Below, one piece after another: positions 32,796 to 44,042 of a stretch of DNA of 64,000 bases. Source of the stretch: Pollenia angustigena. Its lineage: Eukaryota; Arthropoda; Insecta; Diptera; Polleniidae. Every line of letters begins with the position of its first letter. Within the stretch, counting starts at the first letter, position 1. Under the pieces are notes generated by a model that searched no databases, was not told the origin of the DNA, and was given only the letters and a program-made list of their open reading frames with translations. The position numbers were made by a program, and so were the translations under genes. The stretch is taken from the NCBI GenBank assembly GCA_930367215.1, contig OV884059.1, forward strand, positions 248,185,803 to 248,249,802. Reading direction: 5' to 3'.

Positions 32796-34319
32796 ATCGC
32801 AGTACTTTCGGAGAATTTCTTAAGTCATATATTTTTTTGCTTGATTAACAAATTTTGAAATTTTGTTTTTGTTTTAAGTGTAAGTTAAACGAGTCACTTT
32901 TGTACTTGCGTTCTTCAAACAGGCAGTTACATTCATATCTAAATAAGAGCGTTCTCATGCCAACAATTTGTCTGTTACATACCGAAATAGCGCATTTGGA
33001 AAATCTCATTTTGACAGCTTATTTAATAGTGAAGTTAGCCGCTTTTGTTAATAAATAATAGCAAATTATCTATTGTTAGGTCAATTTAGCGGTTTTATGT
33101 ACATTTTTTTATTTCTATTATGTGTATTTTATAAAATAAGAAAGTTAACACTACTGTTCGTGACAAAACGTTGACTCTTTTATTTAGTTATGAAATTTCG
33201 GCTTAAAAGCTAAGCGGAAGAAAATGTTTAGCTTTTCGGTTTTTTAGCTATGGCTGTTACTCTCATTCATTGTTTGATTGAAATGAAATGGTTAAATCTA
33301 GTATAACTGCATAATACTGTCCTTTATTGGAATTTGAATAAGTTGATTATTAGCTGATATTGAGAGGCTTGGTTCTTTGTACTTTGTGCACAAGGCTGAC
33401 ATGGACAGCCAGCCGGACATCGTAAAATTTCACCCCCATTTTAGCCATTTTGCGATAGAAGCGATTTTGTCCTGTTAGTTTTCTGATTCCTTACAACTTA
33501 AACGGTTTTTAAATATTAAACTTTGCTATTATTCCGCTCTTTGCAAATTTTTGCGAATTTCCGATATTTTAACAATTTTTACCGAATTTTTGCCATTCCT
33601 TATGGTTTTAGAGGTTTTTAATCAATATCATGGTTTATTTGAAATATTGAAAATTTTCGCTTTTTTTGTGAACTTTTCCGATTTTTTGCAATTTTCGCGT
33701 AGCTTTGTTGCTCTTTGAGACAATCGTCGCCGTTATCAAAATGGCCTCATTTTACAGGGCACTATCAACACTGTCGATTAATGCCTTATGCCATTAGTAA
33801 GGCTGATTTTTTTTAAATGCTACCCTTTAGGCAGCAAAACATTTTCAAGAAACGAACACCAAGTTGCATTTTTTAAATAAAATGTCACATTTTTTGGAGT
33901 AAAGAAAACACCAATAAACTCGAATACAACTCCTTATTTGTCACCCAAAAATATTTTTTCAATCGGACAAATCGCTTACAAAATACAGAATTATTTCCAA
34001 TTTTTCCAAAATCTCCCGATGTGCAACTTTTGTTAAGTTAAGTGAAGTAATTCAAAAATTTAATTCTTAAACCAAAAATAATTAAGTATGCTTTTAAACG
34101 CCAAAATTGTTTTGAGAAAGTATAATGTTTTAGTTAATTCATTTATAAATTTAAGTTTCTTTCCCTTTTTATAAGGGGTGTTTTTAAGAGGCATATAACT
34201 TTTTGTAAAAATAAAAATAAAACAACAAATTCAATGGAATGCCCAAAATTTTGGCTTAAATATTTATAGGTCAAACTTATAGACCTTCATCGAATGTAAA
34301 AGGGTATATTTAAGTTTTT
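32796..34319. other. No gene seen; one DINE-like scrap
   Basis: CATGGACAGCCAGCCGGACA at about 33400 is a fragment of the type II DINE-like family. Elsewhere TTTTTGCGAATTTCCGAT-like low-complexity sequence predominates. Confidence 0.4.
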
Positions 34320-34780
34320 CATTCCATTTGTAATTTTTATCTTGACCTCAGTAAGATCATATAAATATATTCTGGGTCCTTATGAGGAGCAAAGTTGATT
34401 TAACGATATCCGTTAAAATGGGTTTGCTGCAGACCACAGATATGATGGCGACTGTATATATTATATTTAAAAAGTTTTCTAATGACATTAAGCTAGATCA
34501 GTCCACAAATGGCTGGATAAACATAAATCCGTTTTTTTCCTGTGTTGAATATCTGGAGAACGGCAAGAGCCAAAGTTCCCAAATAAGGTACAAGCATCTT
34601 GGTTACCCATACACAACATCCGACAAAATGTGGACGGGATTGGAGAAGTGGGCGGGACACAAAATAGATTTATTTATTTATATAACTTTGTTCTTATCAC
34701 AGCATGATGCAGGGGTATATAAGATTCGGTATAGCCGAGTATATCACTCTTACTTGTTTTTAGTTAAAGTTTATATTTTA
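34320..34780 (-). mobile_element. DINE/mini-me-like fragment, reverse
   Basis: It runs from TATATTCTGGGTCCTTATGA to GGTATATAAGATTCGGTATA and GCCGAGTATATCACTCTTAC then TTGTTTT, the complement of the usual 5' end. The 135-residue ORF at 34382-34789 lies wholly inside and has no recognisable domain. Confidence 0.6.
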
Positions 34781-35394
34781 ATTAGTTAATATGCATGGAT
34801 AAAAATGCATGGGATATTCTACTGTAAACATTAATGGTGCTTGTCTTTAATCCCTAATGTAAACACTGCACACAATTTATATTATATTTATATTATAAAT
34901 ATGTTATCTTTGCAACAAAATCTACGTATTTTCATTTCAAGGTAAATTACATCCCTTTTAATAACCAAATTAATCTTTATTTAGTGCATGTAAATACGTA
35001 TCACAACATAATAAATCATCGTTCTTAATGAATTTAATTTAGCCACAGAAAAACTTTTATTATATTAATTTAAGTGATTGCTGCACACTTTATTTGTTAA
35101 GGCAGTATGTATGTGGAAAAATAAAACAAAGTTAATTTAAACGTCAACGCGTGTAAACAATTCAACAATTTAGCTACAACTGAATTAAAGTTAAATGTGA
35201 AAAGAAAGGTTGACCACAATAAATTCAACAAGCAATGTTGTCAACTTTACATTTTTGTCACATACATATGTAATTTTTTGAAAAACGTTAATGTAATTTT
35301 TTTAACTTAAGTTTCGTACTGACTGGTCAGATTTTACAACGGTGCCATTGTCAGATGCTGTTTTTCTCAACGTACTTACAACTACAATTAATGT
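34781..35394. other. AT-rich spacer, no gene seen
   Basis: No TIR pair, RNA gene or coding segment recognised. Confidence 0.4.
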
Positions 35395-35712
35395 TGGAAG
35401 AATTTCAATCAATTGTAGTGGGGAATGTTTAAGGTTGATGTTTCTGTTTAAACTTTGATATTGTTACAAGTAGAACTGTTGCTTATAATTCTTATACGTT
35501 TAACAGTTTTGTTTGTTTTAATATCTTTAGTTTTTCTAAAATCTTTATGGAAGAAGTTTCCTGACGATCTGGCCTAAGCAACCAGTGAAATGCGCATATG
35601 AATAGCTAGCTTATCCCATCAACAATAAAGTTCAGTGCTTTTATCAAGAATAAAAATTGGGAATTAAGCACGAATAACAAAACCTTTCAGATGCATTAAT
35701 TTTACACATCTG
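35395..35712 (-). repeat. GTGCTTAATTCCC repeat, copy 3 (reverse)
   Basis: GGCCTAAGCAACCAGTGAAA, CTTATCCCATCAACAATAAA and GGGAATTAAGCAC are the complements of landmarks in copies 1 and 4. It begins near an AATCAATTGTAGTGGGGAAT motif also seen at 37777. Confidence 0.65.
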
Positions 35713-35790
35713 CCAAATGAAAATGAACTAACAAATTTCACATAAGATCTGGCCACCGTCTGTACGAAACCGAACTATTAAAACCCCTAA

Positions 35791-35906
35791 CGGCCATTTT
35801 CACCAAGTTCGGTTAAAACTAACTTTCAATTAAAGTTCCGGTTACCAATATGTTTTGACAGCTATAACCGATAGTTAATTATAACCGAACTTGGTGAAAA
35901 TGGCCG
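35791..35906. mobile_element. CACCAAGTTCGG MITE, complete, TAA duplication
   Basis: The 116-bp element is almost entirely palindromic: CGGCCATTTTCACCAAGTTC at the left and its exact complement at the right, with TAACCGATAGTTA-like sequence near the centre. TAA flanks both sides (35788-35790; 35907-35909), a PIF/Harbinger-type target. Related copies: 5636-6041, 62352-62466 and about 62821-62920. Confidence 0.9.
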
Positions 35907-36179
35907 TAAATGAGTTTAATTGTAATACATTTGGCTCAAGAAGTATGTTACATATGTATATGACTTACTATTGAACACTCAATTAATCGGGTTTTATTTT
36001 TGCTCGTTTAATCGATATTTGTCATTTTTAACTTCTTCGATCAAACGAAGAAAATTTTAAAATTAATCGAATAATTCTAATTCCAGATTTTTTTCGATTA
36101 TTTTAGAAAAAATTAGTACTTGAGTAAATAAACATTATTTTTTAACTAAAACTTGCCAATGTACCTCCAAATTGTTGCT

Positions 36180-36499
36180 TCACTTTCCGGCACTTAGATT
36201 TTAAGAGTCAATATATATACTTTGGATTTTTTGAAACTTTTCACTGACGTTCCATCCTCTGCTATGCTTCTGCAAATAATTTCCTATAGAGAATCGATCG
36301 AAGTATCTAGTTTAAAATATTTATTCATTGGAACACTTGGAGCCCCCTTTGGTTTTGTCGGTGGAGCATCTTCTTCTAGTTCTATGTTAAAGTAACTGTG
36401 TAAGTGGTAAAGTAGTGAAGTTGTTGAAGAACATTTACGCCAATACATTTTTGGACACCTGTTACATTTAGCTTGATTAGAATTATCCTTCGTACAATT
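36180..36499 (-). pseudogene. hAT transposase N-terminus with BED zinc finger
   Basis: The minus frame reads QAKCNRCPKMYWRKC, then SSTTSLLYHLHSYF, which is the BED finger pattern (C-x2-C ... S-T-T-x-L-x-x-H-L), although the last His is replaced. It continues into a linker (LEEDAPPTKPKGAPSVPMNK), KYFKLDTSIDSL, an in-frame stop, then IAEDGTSVKSFKKSK, similar to the start of the hAT catalytic region. BED fingers in hAT proteins bind subterminal DNA. The in-frame stop and lost His make it a relic; the catalytic part is absent. Confidence 0.7.
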
Positions 36500-36679
36500 T
36501 TTTTAAATTAAACTCATTCTTAAGAGAGAAACGCATGAAATATTTTGTTAATAATACGGGCGTGTTCTAGAAATCGAAATTACGTGTATTAAAAGTCAAG
36601 CAAATTTAAAAACGACCCTGTAATGAAAGTTTATAAAAATATTCCATTTTATCAAAATAATTTTTGGGAATACATTTTT

Positions 36680-36945
36680 TTTTTTAATTAAAAAGATTTT
36701 GTTATTCGTGCTTAATTCCTAATTTTTATTCTTGATAAAAAGACTGAAAATTTATTGTTCATGGGATAACAATTCCTATGCGTATTTCACTGGTTGCTTA
36801 GTTCAGATCGTCAGGAAACTTCATCCAAAAAGATTTTAGAAAAACTTAAGATATTAAACAAAATAAAACTGTAAAGCGTATAAGAATTATAAGCAACAGT
36901 TCTACTGTTAACAATATCAAAGTTTAAACAAAAATAAAATATTCG
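36680..36945 (+). repeat. GTGCTTAATTCCC repeat, copy 4
   Basis: Starts AAAAGATTTTGTTATTCGTG CTTAATTCC and follows copy 1 through GGTTGCTTAG, CTTCATCCAAAAAGATTTTA and GCGTATAAGAATTATAAGCA. It lies inside the hAT relic at 35965-37380. Confidence 0.65.
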
Positions 36946-37507
36946 ATTTTATCTACTTCATTTTTAAGTATCAATTATTTTTGCAAAAACAACACTCTAA
37001 ACCAGGAAAACCCACGGTCATTTTGTAAATAATTGAATTTTAATTATCGTTCGATTTCGATTTCTAAAACATACCCGATAAATTATTATAAATCTTTAAG
37101 GTAACATACACTTGTCATTTTTTTTTTTTGTGAAATGAATCATTAAATTGTGTTAATATAAGCTAATTTACTCACTGAACATGACTGTTTTTTTTTTATT
37201 TGGCTTAAACTTTAACAAATTATACATTTAACAGAAATACTATATATAATTATTAATCGATTAATCGGTATAAATTCTTCGATTAATCCTTTAACCGAAA
37301 TAAGCAATTTTAAATTATTCGAACAATTAATCGTCTAAAATTGTTCGATTAATCGAACAAGAATAAATCGACTGAACACCCTTTGATTTACTCAATTTTT
37401 ACCGACGTCATCTCCTTTGTTCATTTGGTAATCTCTCTTCTGTGGTGTTAGACTACCCGCAAAAAGAATTATTTTTAAAAAGTTTTCTTGAGAGTCAAAA
37501 AATTCTA

Positions 37508-38076
37508 TTAATAAGATTTAAGTGTAGTTTATAGAACACGAGCGCCTTACTCGTCCGTTCAACTTACATTTAAAACAAAAACAAATTTCGAAATTTTGTT
37601 TTTGTTTTAAATGTAAGTTGAACGAACGAGTAAGGCGCTCGTGTTCTATAAACACCACATTAGTTTTAAAGTGCTAAATTCCCAATTCCTACTATTGATA
37701 AACTAAAATTATTGTTGGTGGGATAAGCTATTCCTATGCGCATTTCAAGTACAATTAGAGTTGACAAAAAATCAACCAATTGTAGTCGGGATTGCAAGAA
37801 AAGATAAACTCACTGTTTGTTGTTGGTGTTTTGCTAAAGCTTTGATATTATTACAGGTAAGAATCTTGACTGTTTGTAATTCCTATTTGCTTAACAGTTT
37901 TATTTGAATAATATCTTTAGCTTTTCTAAAATCTTTCGACGAAGTTTCCTGATGGTCTGGCCTAAGCAACCAGTGAAATGCGCATAGGTTAAGCTTATCC
38001 CACCAACAATAAATTTCAGTTTATCAATATGTAGTAAGAATTGGGAATTTAGCACATTAAAACTAAATCTTATTAA
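37508..38076. mobile_element. Foldback copy of the GTGCTTAATTCCC repeat family
   Basis: Ends TTAATAAG and CTTATTAA bound long inverted arms (GTGCTAAATTCCCAATTC, ACTAAAATTATTGTTGGTGG, ATAAGCTATTCCTATGCGCA at the left; complements at about 37970-38055). This copy shows that the dispersed family is a long-TIR element. A 139-bp hairpin MITE (37521-37659) has inserted in its left arm. Confidence 0.75.
37521..37659. mobile_element. 139-bp near-perfect hairpin MITE, TTA duplication
   Basis: Arms from about TTTATAGAACACGAGCGCCT to AAAACAAAAACAAATTTCG pair almost perfectly with 37592-37652 around a centre AATTTCGAAATT. TTA flanks both sides (37518-37520; 37660-37662). The uninterrupted opposite arm of the host foldback (near 38060) shows the empty sequence. 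Harbinger-like by its target. Confidence 0.88.
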
Positions 38077-38539
38077 AAATTACTTTTCATTTGTTTAGCA
38101 CAAGAGCGGGTTAACCTCCATACAAAAAAAAGCTGTTTCAGTCACCCACGAGATTTTAATATATGTCAATGAGTTTCTTACACAGAAAAACATTTTTTTG
38201 CCACGCCCCCAAATTGAGCGGGAATTCCCGCTCTATACAAATCTATGCAAAATTTAATTTAATTAATTTGAACAAATAACATTTCCTGAGATCAATTAAA
38301 TAAGTTCATGAATGCATTCAACTTTTTTATTTCTGTAGCAAAAAGTAAAAGTGCTTAATGACACCTTTAAATCTTCATGTTCCAAAAGTACGCATGTGCA
38401 AAATTTCAATTATTTTGTAGGATTTTTTGAGGATGTAAAAGCAAAATGACTTTTTGGCTATCTTTTTTCAATGTGCAATAACATTTGGAATAATAAAAAC
38501 TTCCGATATGTGACATAAGGAATGTTAAGGATCGCAAAA
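38077..38539. other. Spacer before the large inverted repeat
   Basis: No gene recognised. GAGCGGGAATTCCCGCTC at 38216-38233 is a perfect 18-bp palindrome. Confidence 0.5.
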
Positions 38540-39582
38540 TTTTTTAAAAAATTCGATTTTTTTTTTCCTTTTTCCCCCTGTTCAGGTCCATAGGTAGGAA
38601 ACCGTTCAATATTCTAGGAAACAATCAACTACAGAAATGTACCTAAGATCTCAATAAACAACTTTCTAGAACATATTAACTTTCTAAGAATGAATATTAG
38701 CACCGTTTAGGTAGCGCTTAGGCAGCGCTACAACTTTGTTTCAGAGGGTAAATTAATTCCGAACGGTTTGCAAGATATGAGCCTGAGAAAATGATAATTT
38801 TATGCAAAAATTACACCGAGTCCCCAAATCTTTGGGGGCCCATAAAAAAAGTGCATGAATTTGGGCAAAACTGGGAGACACGGGTCTTTTTTTTTTGGTC
38901 TTTTATCACTTAGTGTTGTCCGTATATGGTTATTTTTTTCGTGTTGCACTCACTGTGTTATTAAAGGCCAGATTGAAGATATGCAACCAAGAGATTACTA
39001 TAAAGAATTGCTTCATCTGATTTTTATCTTTTTGGGTGATACATCTAAGCCTTATCCAACAGTAGCTCCAAGAGATGATGAAAATTATATATTCTTTTAA
39101 AATATGCATTTTTCGAAACCAACTGCAATCTTACATGGAAAATTAAAAATTGATGCCTTGCTAAAATTTAGTTGATTTATTTTCAAAATAAATATGAACT
39201 GGTACTTCTGTCAATGCCCACGATACACTCCTCGCAATGATCTTAGTCTATAAAAGCGCGCTCCATCTTAAGGTCGGGGTAAGGAAAAACAATTTTGTAC
39301 TGACTTTGTTGTACTTGGCAAATAACTTGCTCAACTAACTTGCCGAGTCTGAAAGGGGTCTTACAAGTGGTTATTTATGTGGCAGAACGAGGTGTGGCTT
39401 TGCCTAACACTTACTTCAATGCCACAACTGAGTTCTTAATTTTTTTGATTTTCATGAAAATTTTAAAAGTTTTAAAGTGCTTTTTATAAAATTTATGGAA
39501 AAATTACGAAAAATTGTAATGTAGAGTACCTAATAGAGGTCTGCATGTGTGCGATTAAACGACACATGAATTCACATATCAA

Positions 39583-40547
39583 CCCAGCGGGAAAACTCAG
39601 AAGACCTTCTTACTTCAGGCCTTTTTAAAGGCCTGCTTAAAAATTTTTTTGATTTAATTCATATTCTTACGTAACAGCTAAAGAATGCCTCATAGAAGGC
39701 CTCGGCTCTTTGGTATGAGAAGCGAGAAAAGAAGGAGTAACATTTTTTGTTTTGTTTTTTTTTGCACAAGCAAAAGCAAAAGAATTCAGATCCCTTTACA
39801 AAAACAAAGTAAAATATGCTGTAAATCATTTTAGTTGAAGTGGAACAGAGAAAGAGTAAAATTTTTTGTTTTGCTTTTTTCAGATCCCGTTATAAAAACA
39901 AAGTAACAAAGTAGGTGCATATTAAAATACAAAATAAAAACAATAATGTAAATCATTTTAGTTGAGTTTTGTCCATTAAGGAAGATAGGTACTTGTGCTT
40001 AAAAGTTTTTTTTTTATTATAGGTATACTTTTATTTACAATGTGTAGCAAATTTGATTATTTCAATAAAAAAATAGGTATCACATATGTTATTAAACCAC
40101 AATAAGTTTAATAAAATATATAAACATACGTTACGTGAAGCCTATTCAGTCTTCTAATTTCATTTGTAAGGAAATATTCCTTAATGTTTTAGACTGATAG
40201 CCCTTCAATATGACCTTTAATGCATTTGTAGAAGGATGGTCTGAAAGGCCTTTTAAGAGCCATTAATTGAAAGGCCTTTTAACATACCTTTCTTAAAAGC
40301 CCTTCAAGATAACCTTTTTGCTAAGGCCTTTTGAAAGTCATTCTCTGGAAAGCCTTCTAAGAGCCATTTATTTGAAGGCCTTTAAGAAGCTCTGGGGAAG
40401 AATGGAAAGCGGAAGGCCTTCTCCGCAATGACAACGCGTGTAAAAAAGATATGAGTATGGAATGGAGCGAGAAGGCCTTGTTTATCCAAAAGAAGGGGTA
40501 CAGAGGCCTTCTGGAAGGCCTCCGTACTCCTTCTTTTTCCCGCTGGG
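39583..40547 (+). mobile_element. AAGGCCTT-rich MITE with CCCAGCGGGAAAA ends
   Basis: CCCAGCGGGAAAA at 39583 and TTTTTCCCGCTGGG to 40547 form the ends. The interior, mainly 40180-40530, has many AAGGCCTT, GAAGGCCTTC and AGGCCTTTTAAAAGGCCT-like motifs. A relative with a shortened interior is at 59316-59709 and an inverted copy at 46999-47963. No coding capacity; no clean duplication was identified. Confidence 0.85.
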
Positions 40548-41513
40548 AAACTAGCAAGTAGTGTGTTGTGTGTGATTTTAGAATCATACACAATTAATTG
40601 TGTGTAAGTAATAGCCTATGTGTGCAAAGCGTTCAATTATTTAGGTGAGTGTTGTGAGAGAAATATTTGATACAGGTATAAATAACAAATTTACTCTTTA
40701 ATTCGAGTAAATACACTTGTGTGACGATGTACATATTGTGTTTTATCAACACAACATGTGTTTTGTGTTTTAAATTTTTTTTTATGACAAAACATTTTTA
40801 ATTCATTGAATTGATGGAATGAAACGGTAAATGTTAGAGAGAGTAAACTATAAAGAATGTAAACAAAGTGTTTGAGTTTTTTTTTGTATTTGTTTTGTTT
40901 ATTTTATGAAATGTTGTCAACGTTTTGTTTATGAGAAACACAAAAATAAAACAAACAAAAAAGCGGTAAGTCGCTGAATTTGCCCATAAACCGCTGGTTC
41001 AGCAACACTTTTAATATTTTAAGCTTGAAATGTCTATTTTAAGTTGAACAATTTTACTTATTTTTTTGACATTTACTGTTTCTTTCTATATCATCAATGA
41101 ACAAAAATATAGTATAACAAGTGCTTAAGAATTATTACCTTTGTATACTGGTTTTGTCATATTTTAAAATATTTTTTTTTTATAATATTATTATTGTTTT
41201 TGCTTATAAAAAATACATTTATTACAACCATTTCATTTCATTACTTTTTTTTTTGTCAAAATTTTAACTTTCCTCTTCACTTAACAAAATAAGAAAGTCA
41301 AGAAACACACGAATGATTAGTGTGATTTTTAACTTCGCTCAGGTTTTTTTATTGTAATATGTATGAATTTGAGTTCATCAAACAATAAACAATAATAGAG
41401 AAATAAATACTTTTTAATGAACTGTGTTGTGTTGAACTGTCATTTAAAATGATTGAGCGTGAATGACTCGCTCTCATTTTTTTTACACATTTGATAAGCA
41501 TATCAAATACCAG
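40548..41513. repeat. Unassigned part of the duplicated unit
   Basis: Repeats at 44043-44936 (direct) and about 46036-46998 (inverted) with few differences. Includes the palindrome ACACAATTAATTGTGT near 40588. No gene recognised. Confidence 0.7.
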
Positions 41514-42228
41514 TACCCATGTTCTGTAACTTTAGTGAGAACTTTTTGCATCGAAAAGATGTGAAACAAAATATTCCATCGTTTCTCGAAAAGTGAGAAA
41601 AATGTGTGTCTGTAACTCATGTCGAAAACTATCAAAAGAGATTACGTCGTTACGTTATAAATGTCAAAATATTGCATTCGAAGCCGATGTGATTTGCAGA
41701 CGTTCGGAACGCCAGTAACACATATTGTTGACGGCGACCAAAATTTAACATTTTTCAACGACGGCGGCGAAAATACAACCGTCAGCTATACCAAATTGTG
41801 TAAAGAGCGACTTTAATGTTTGTTGTTTGCAAACGAGCTTTGAAGACATTCGTATATTTTATTAAAATTTTAAAAGCAAAATAATAAAACAATGAAAAAT
41901 GTGCCAAGAACATATTATTAATATTATTATTATTATTCTTTGCATTTTTAATTGTTTTTTAGTGTTAAATTTTTTTCTCGCCCCATTTTTATTCGTGAGT
42001 TTATTTGACAGTTCAAAGCGGGAACTTTTCTCACCAAAATGTTACAGACACACTTTTTCTGTAAATCGGCGAGTAATTTCCTTACGTGACAGCTTGTACT
42101 CGCCAAAAAAGTTACAGACACAGTTGAGCGAGAAAAACAGCTGTTTGTTTCAATTTATGGCATTTTTGTTTCATTTCACACATTTCAATCGAAAACTTTC
42201 TCGACGCGAGAGTTACAGAACATGGGCA
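41514..42228 (-). mobile_element. MITE with TGCCCATGTTCTGTAACT ends, CAG duplication
   Basis: Reverse orientation relative to 20580-21287. It begins TACCCATGTTCTGTAACT and ends AGTTACAGAACATGGGCA, flanked by CAG at 41511-41513 and 42229-42231. The empty site ATACCAGGGCTGTCAG is preserved in the direct copy at about 44931-44946. The 164-residue ORF at 41899-42393 spans its boundary and is not a gene. Confidence 0.92.
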
Positions 42229-42440
42229 CAGGGCTGTCAGATATGGCGATTTCTCGCCAAACGTGGCGATTTTGAAACGTGTTTGGCGATGGGATTTTCC
42301 ATTTGGCGACTGGCGACTTTTGTGGCGATTTTTGATATTACTGGCGATTTACTTGGCTATTTTTTACCATTTATATTATTTCAGCGATTTTGAAATAAAA
42401 AATTTGCATTTTTATTTACAAAAGCGGAGTTAGGCCTCTC
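42229..42440 (+). mobile_element. GGCGAT-rich repeat, CAGGGCTGTCAGATATGG end
   Basis: It starts CAGGGCTGTCAGATATGG, a hAT-like terminus, and carries eight or so TGGCGAT/TGGCGAC motifs in 150 bp. A copy is at 44937-45115 and a reversed fragment at 3676-3775. Subterminal motif clusters like this are often transposase-binding sites. Confidence 0.55.
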
Positions 42441-42459
42441 CAGTTAAATATATATAAAT

Positions 42460-43061
42460 ATATACATTAGAGCGACTCACCAAAAAAGTGCTCGATGTAC
42501 CCTCCTAAAAATGAACCTTGGACTTTTTTAAGATGACATTTTAAATATTTCGGCTTCAGCTTTGTCCTCTCGTGAGCTGGACCAGTTTGAAAAAGGGTAT
42601 ATTTTTGCATGTTTTGTTAATTTGAGAATCTGTTTCCTTACCAACATATACAAATTGGGCATCACAAGAAATGTTTTTAAGGCGTGTCCAACTGTATATA
42701 CAATTTGACCAAGGACGATCATCCATGTCCTTTCTTTTAGGGATTTTCTGTAAAAAAAATGGTTTTTGAATTTTTTGTTCGGGGTTGTTTGTAATAAAAA
42801 TGCCAAATTAAAATATTTTAATCTTTAGTCGATTTAATAAAATACGTGTCTCAGTTTTTTTTTTTGAAATTCGTGCTAGTTCGCGTTTTGACAAAAATGC
42901 AATGGGATTGTAACCCTTCGTTTTAAATAGGGCAATATGGGTATCAAACTTTTTCTTTTGCCAAGTATTATCATCTTTGTATGTAAATAATTTAGATTTG
43001 TGCAATTTAGATGCATTTTACACGGTGCTCTGGAATATATATAAATGCAATTTTGTAGCAA
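42460..43061 (-). pseudogene. Unrecognised coding relic with intron-like parts, copy 1
   Basis: On the minus strand a frame HKSKLFTYKDDNTWQKKKFD ... SKRELARISKKKTETRILLN (43005-42808) is followed by a TTTTTTTTACAG acceptor at about 42750 and a further frame KSLKERTWMIV. In the direct copy at 45430-45173 that second frame continues as PWSNCIYSWTRLKNISCDAQ, then FVYVGKETDSQINKTCKKYT, to a stop. In copy 1 a one-base deletion (GACCAAGGACG versus GACCAAGGGACG) shifts it. The consistency of long frames, splice-like signals and a nearby element terminus suggests a transposon-encoded gene. I do not recognise the family. Confidence 0.4.
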
Positions 43062-43542
43062 CTTTAATATGATACCGGATTTAGTTTCTAGAATATGTAT
43101 GGATGAAAATAGGACTAAAGAATGAAAAAAAGAAATGATCCACGACTTGAGTTTTTTTTTAATTTGCGAAAAAAAAGTATGCCACGAAAAAGTCGTGGAT
43201 CATTTCTTTTTTTCTTTCCTTAGTCCTATTTTTATCCATACGTGATCTAGAAACTAAATCCGGTATCATATTAGAGTTACTACAAAATTGCATTTATATA
43301 TATTCCAGAGCACCGTGTAAAATGCATCTAAATTGCACAAATCTGAATTATTTACATACAAAGATGATAATACTTGGCAAAAGAAAAAGTTTGATACCCA
43401 TATTGCCCTATTTAAAACGAAGGGTTACAATCCCATTGCATTTTTGTCAAAACGCGAACTAGCACGAATTTCAAAAAAAAAAACTGAGACACGTATTTTA
43501 TTAAATCGACTAAAGATTAAAATATTTTAATTTGGCATTTTT
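42795..43542. repeat. Palindrome centred near 43168, running into the gap
   Basis: 42795-43082 is repeated in reverse at 43257-43542, and the intervening 43083-43256 is itself palindromic (TAGTTTCTAGA ... AATGATCCACGACTTGAG and complements). The right arm stops at the first N. Confidence 0.85.
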
Positions 43543-44042
43543 NNNNNNNNNNNNNNNNNNNNNNNNNNNNNNNNNNNNNNNNNNNNNNNNNNNNNNNNNN
43601 NNNNNNNNNNNNNNNNNNNNNNNNNNNNNNNNNNNNNNNNNNNNNNNNNNNNNNNNNNNNNNNNNNNNNNNNNNNNNNNNNNNNNNNNNNNNNNNNNNNN
43701 NNNNNNNNNNNNNNNNNNNNNNNNNNNNNNNNNNNNNNNNNNNNNNNNNNNNNNNNNNNNNNNNNNNNNNNNNNNNNNNNNNNNNNNNNNNNNNNNNNNN
43801 NNNNNNNNNNNNNNNNNNNNNNNNNNNNNNNNNNNNNNNNNNNNNNNNNNNNNNNNNNNNNNNNNNNNNNNNNNNNNNNNNNNNNNNNNNNNNNNNNNNN
43901 NNNNNNNNNNNNNNNNNNNNNNNNNNNNNNNNNNNNNNNNNNNNNNNNNNNNNNNNNNNNNNNNNNNNNNNNNNNNNNNNNNNNNNNNNNNNNNNNNNNN
44001 NNNNNNNNNNNNNNNNNNNNNNNNNNNNNNNNNNNNNNNNNN
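43543..44042. other. Assembly gap, exactly 500 N
   Basis: A run of 500 unknown bases, a conventional fixed-length scaffold gap whose true size is unknown. Open frames reported across it are artefacts. Confidence 0.99.

Larger units (their letters stand above)
35965..37380 (-). mobile_element. Decayed hAT element with BED-finger relic
   Basis: Left ACACTCAATTAATCG and right complement GTGTTCAGTCGATTTATT are loosely inverted, with TTCGATTAATCG-type subterminal motifs on both sides (36005-36050; 37255-37370). Candidate 8-bp flanks are only partly alike. The enclosed BED-finger coding relic supports a hAT identity. Confidence 0.5.
38540..41756 (+). repeat. Left arm of a 3.2-kb inverted repeat
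   Basis: This arm is almost identical in reverse complement to 45792-48997, including the MITE at 39583-40547 and part of the MITE at 41514-42228. It contains a CCCCAAATCTTTGGGGG hairpin (38823-38839) and CTATAAAAGCGCGCTCC (39250), a possible core promoter. ORFs 38855-39100 and 40357-40593 recur exactly in the other arm because of the repeat and have no recognised domain. Confidence 0.9.

Noticed and set aside
34382..34789. 135-residue plus-strand ORF
   Set aside because: Sits in a DINE-like fragment and includes its terminal GGTATAGCCGAGTATATCAC motif in translation; no domain.
41899..42393. 164-residue plus-strand ORF
   Set aside because: Runs from the interior of one MITE across its boundary into a second repeat. 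The empty-site copy at 44.9 kb shows the two halves are unrelated.
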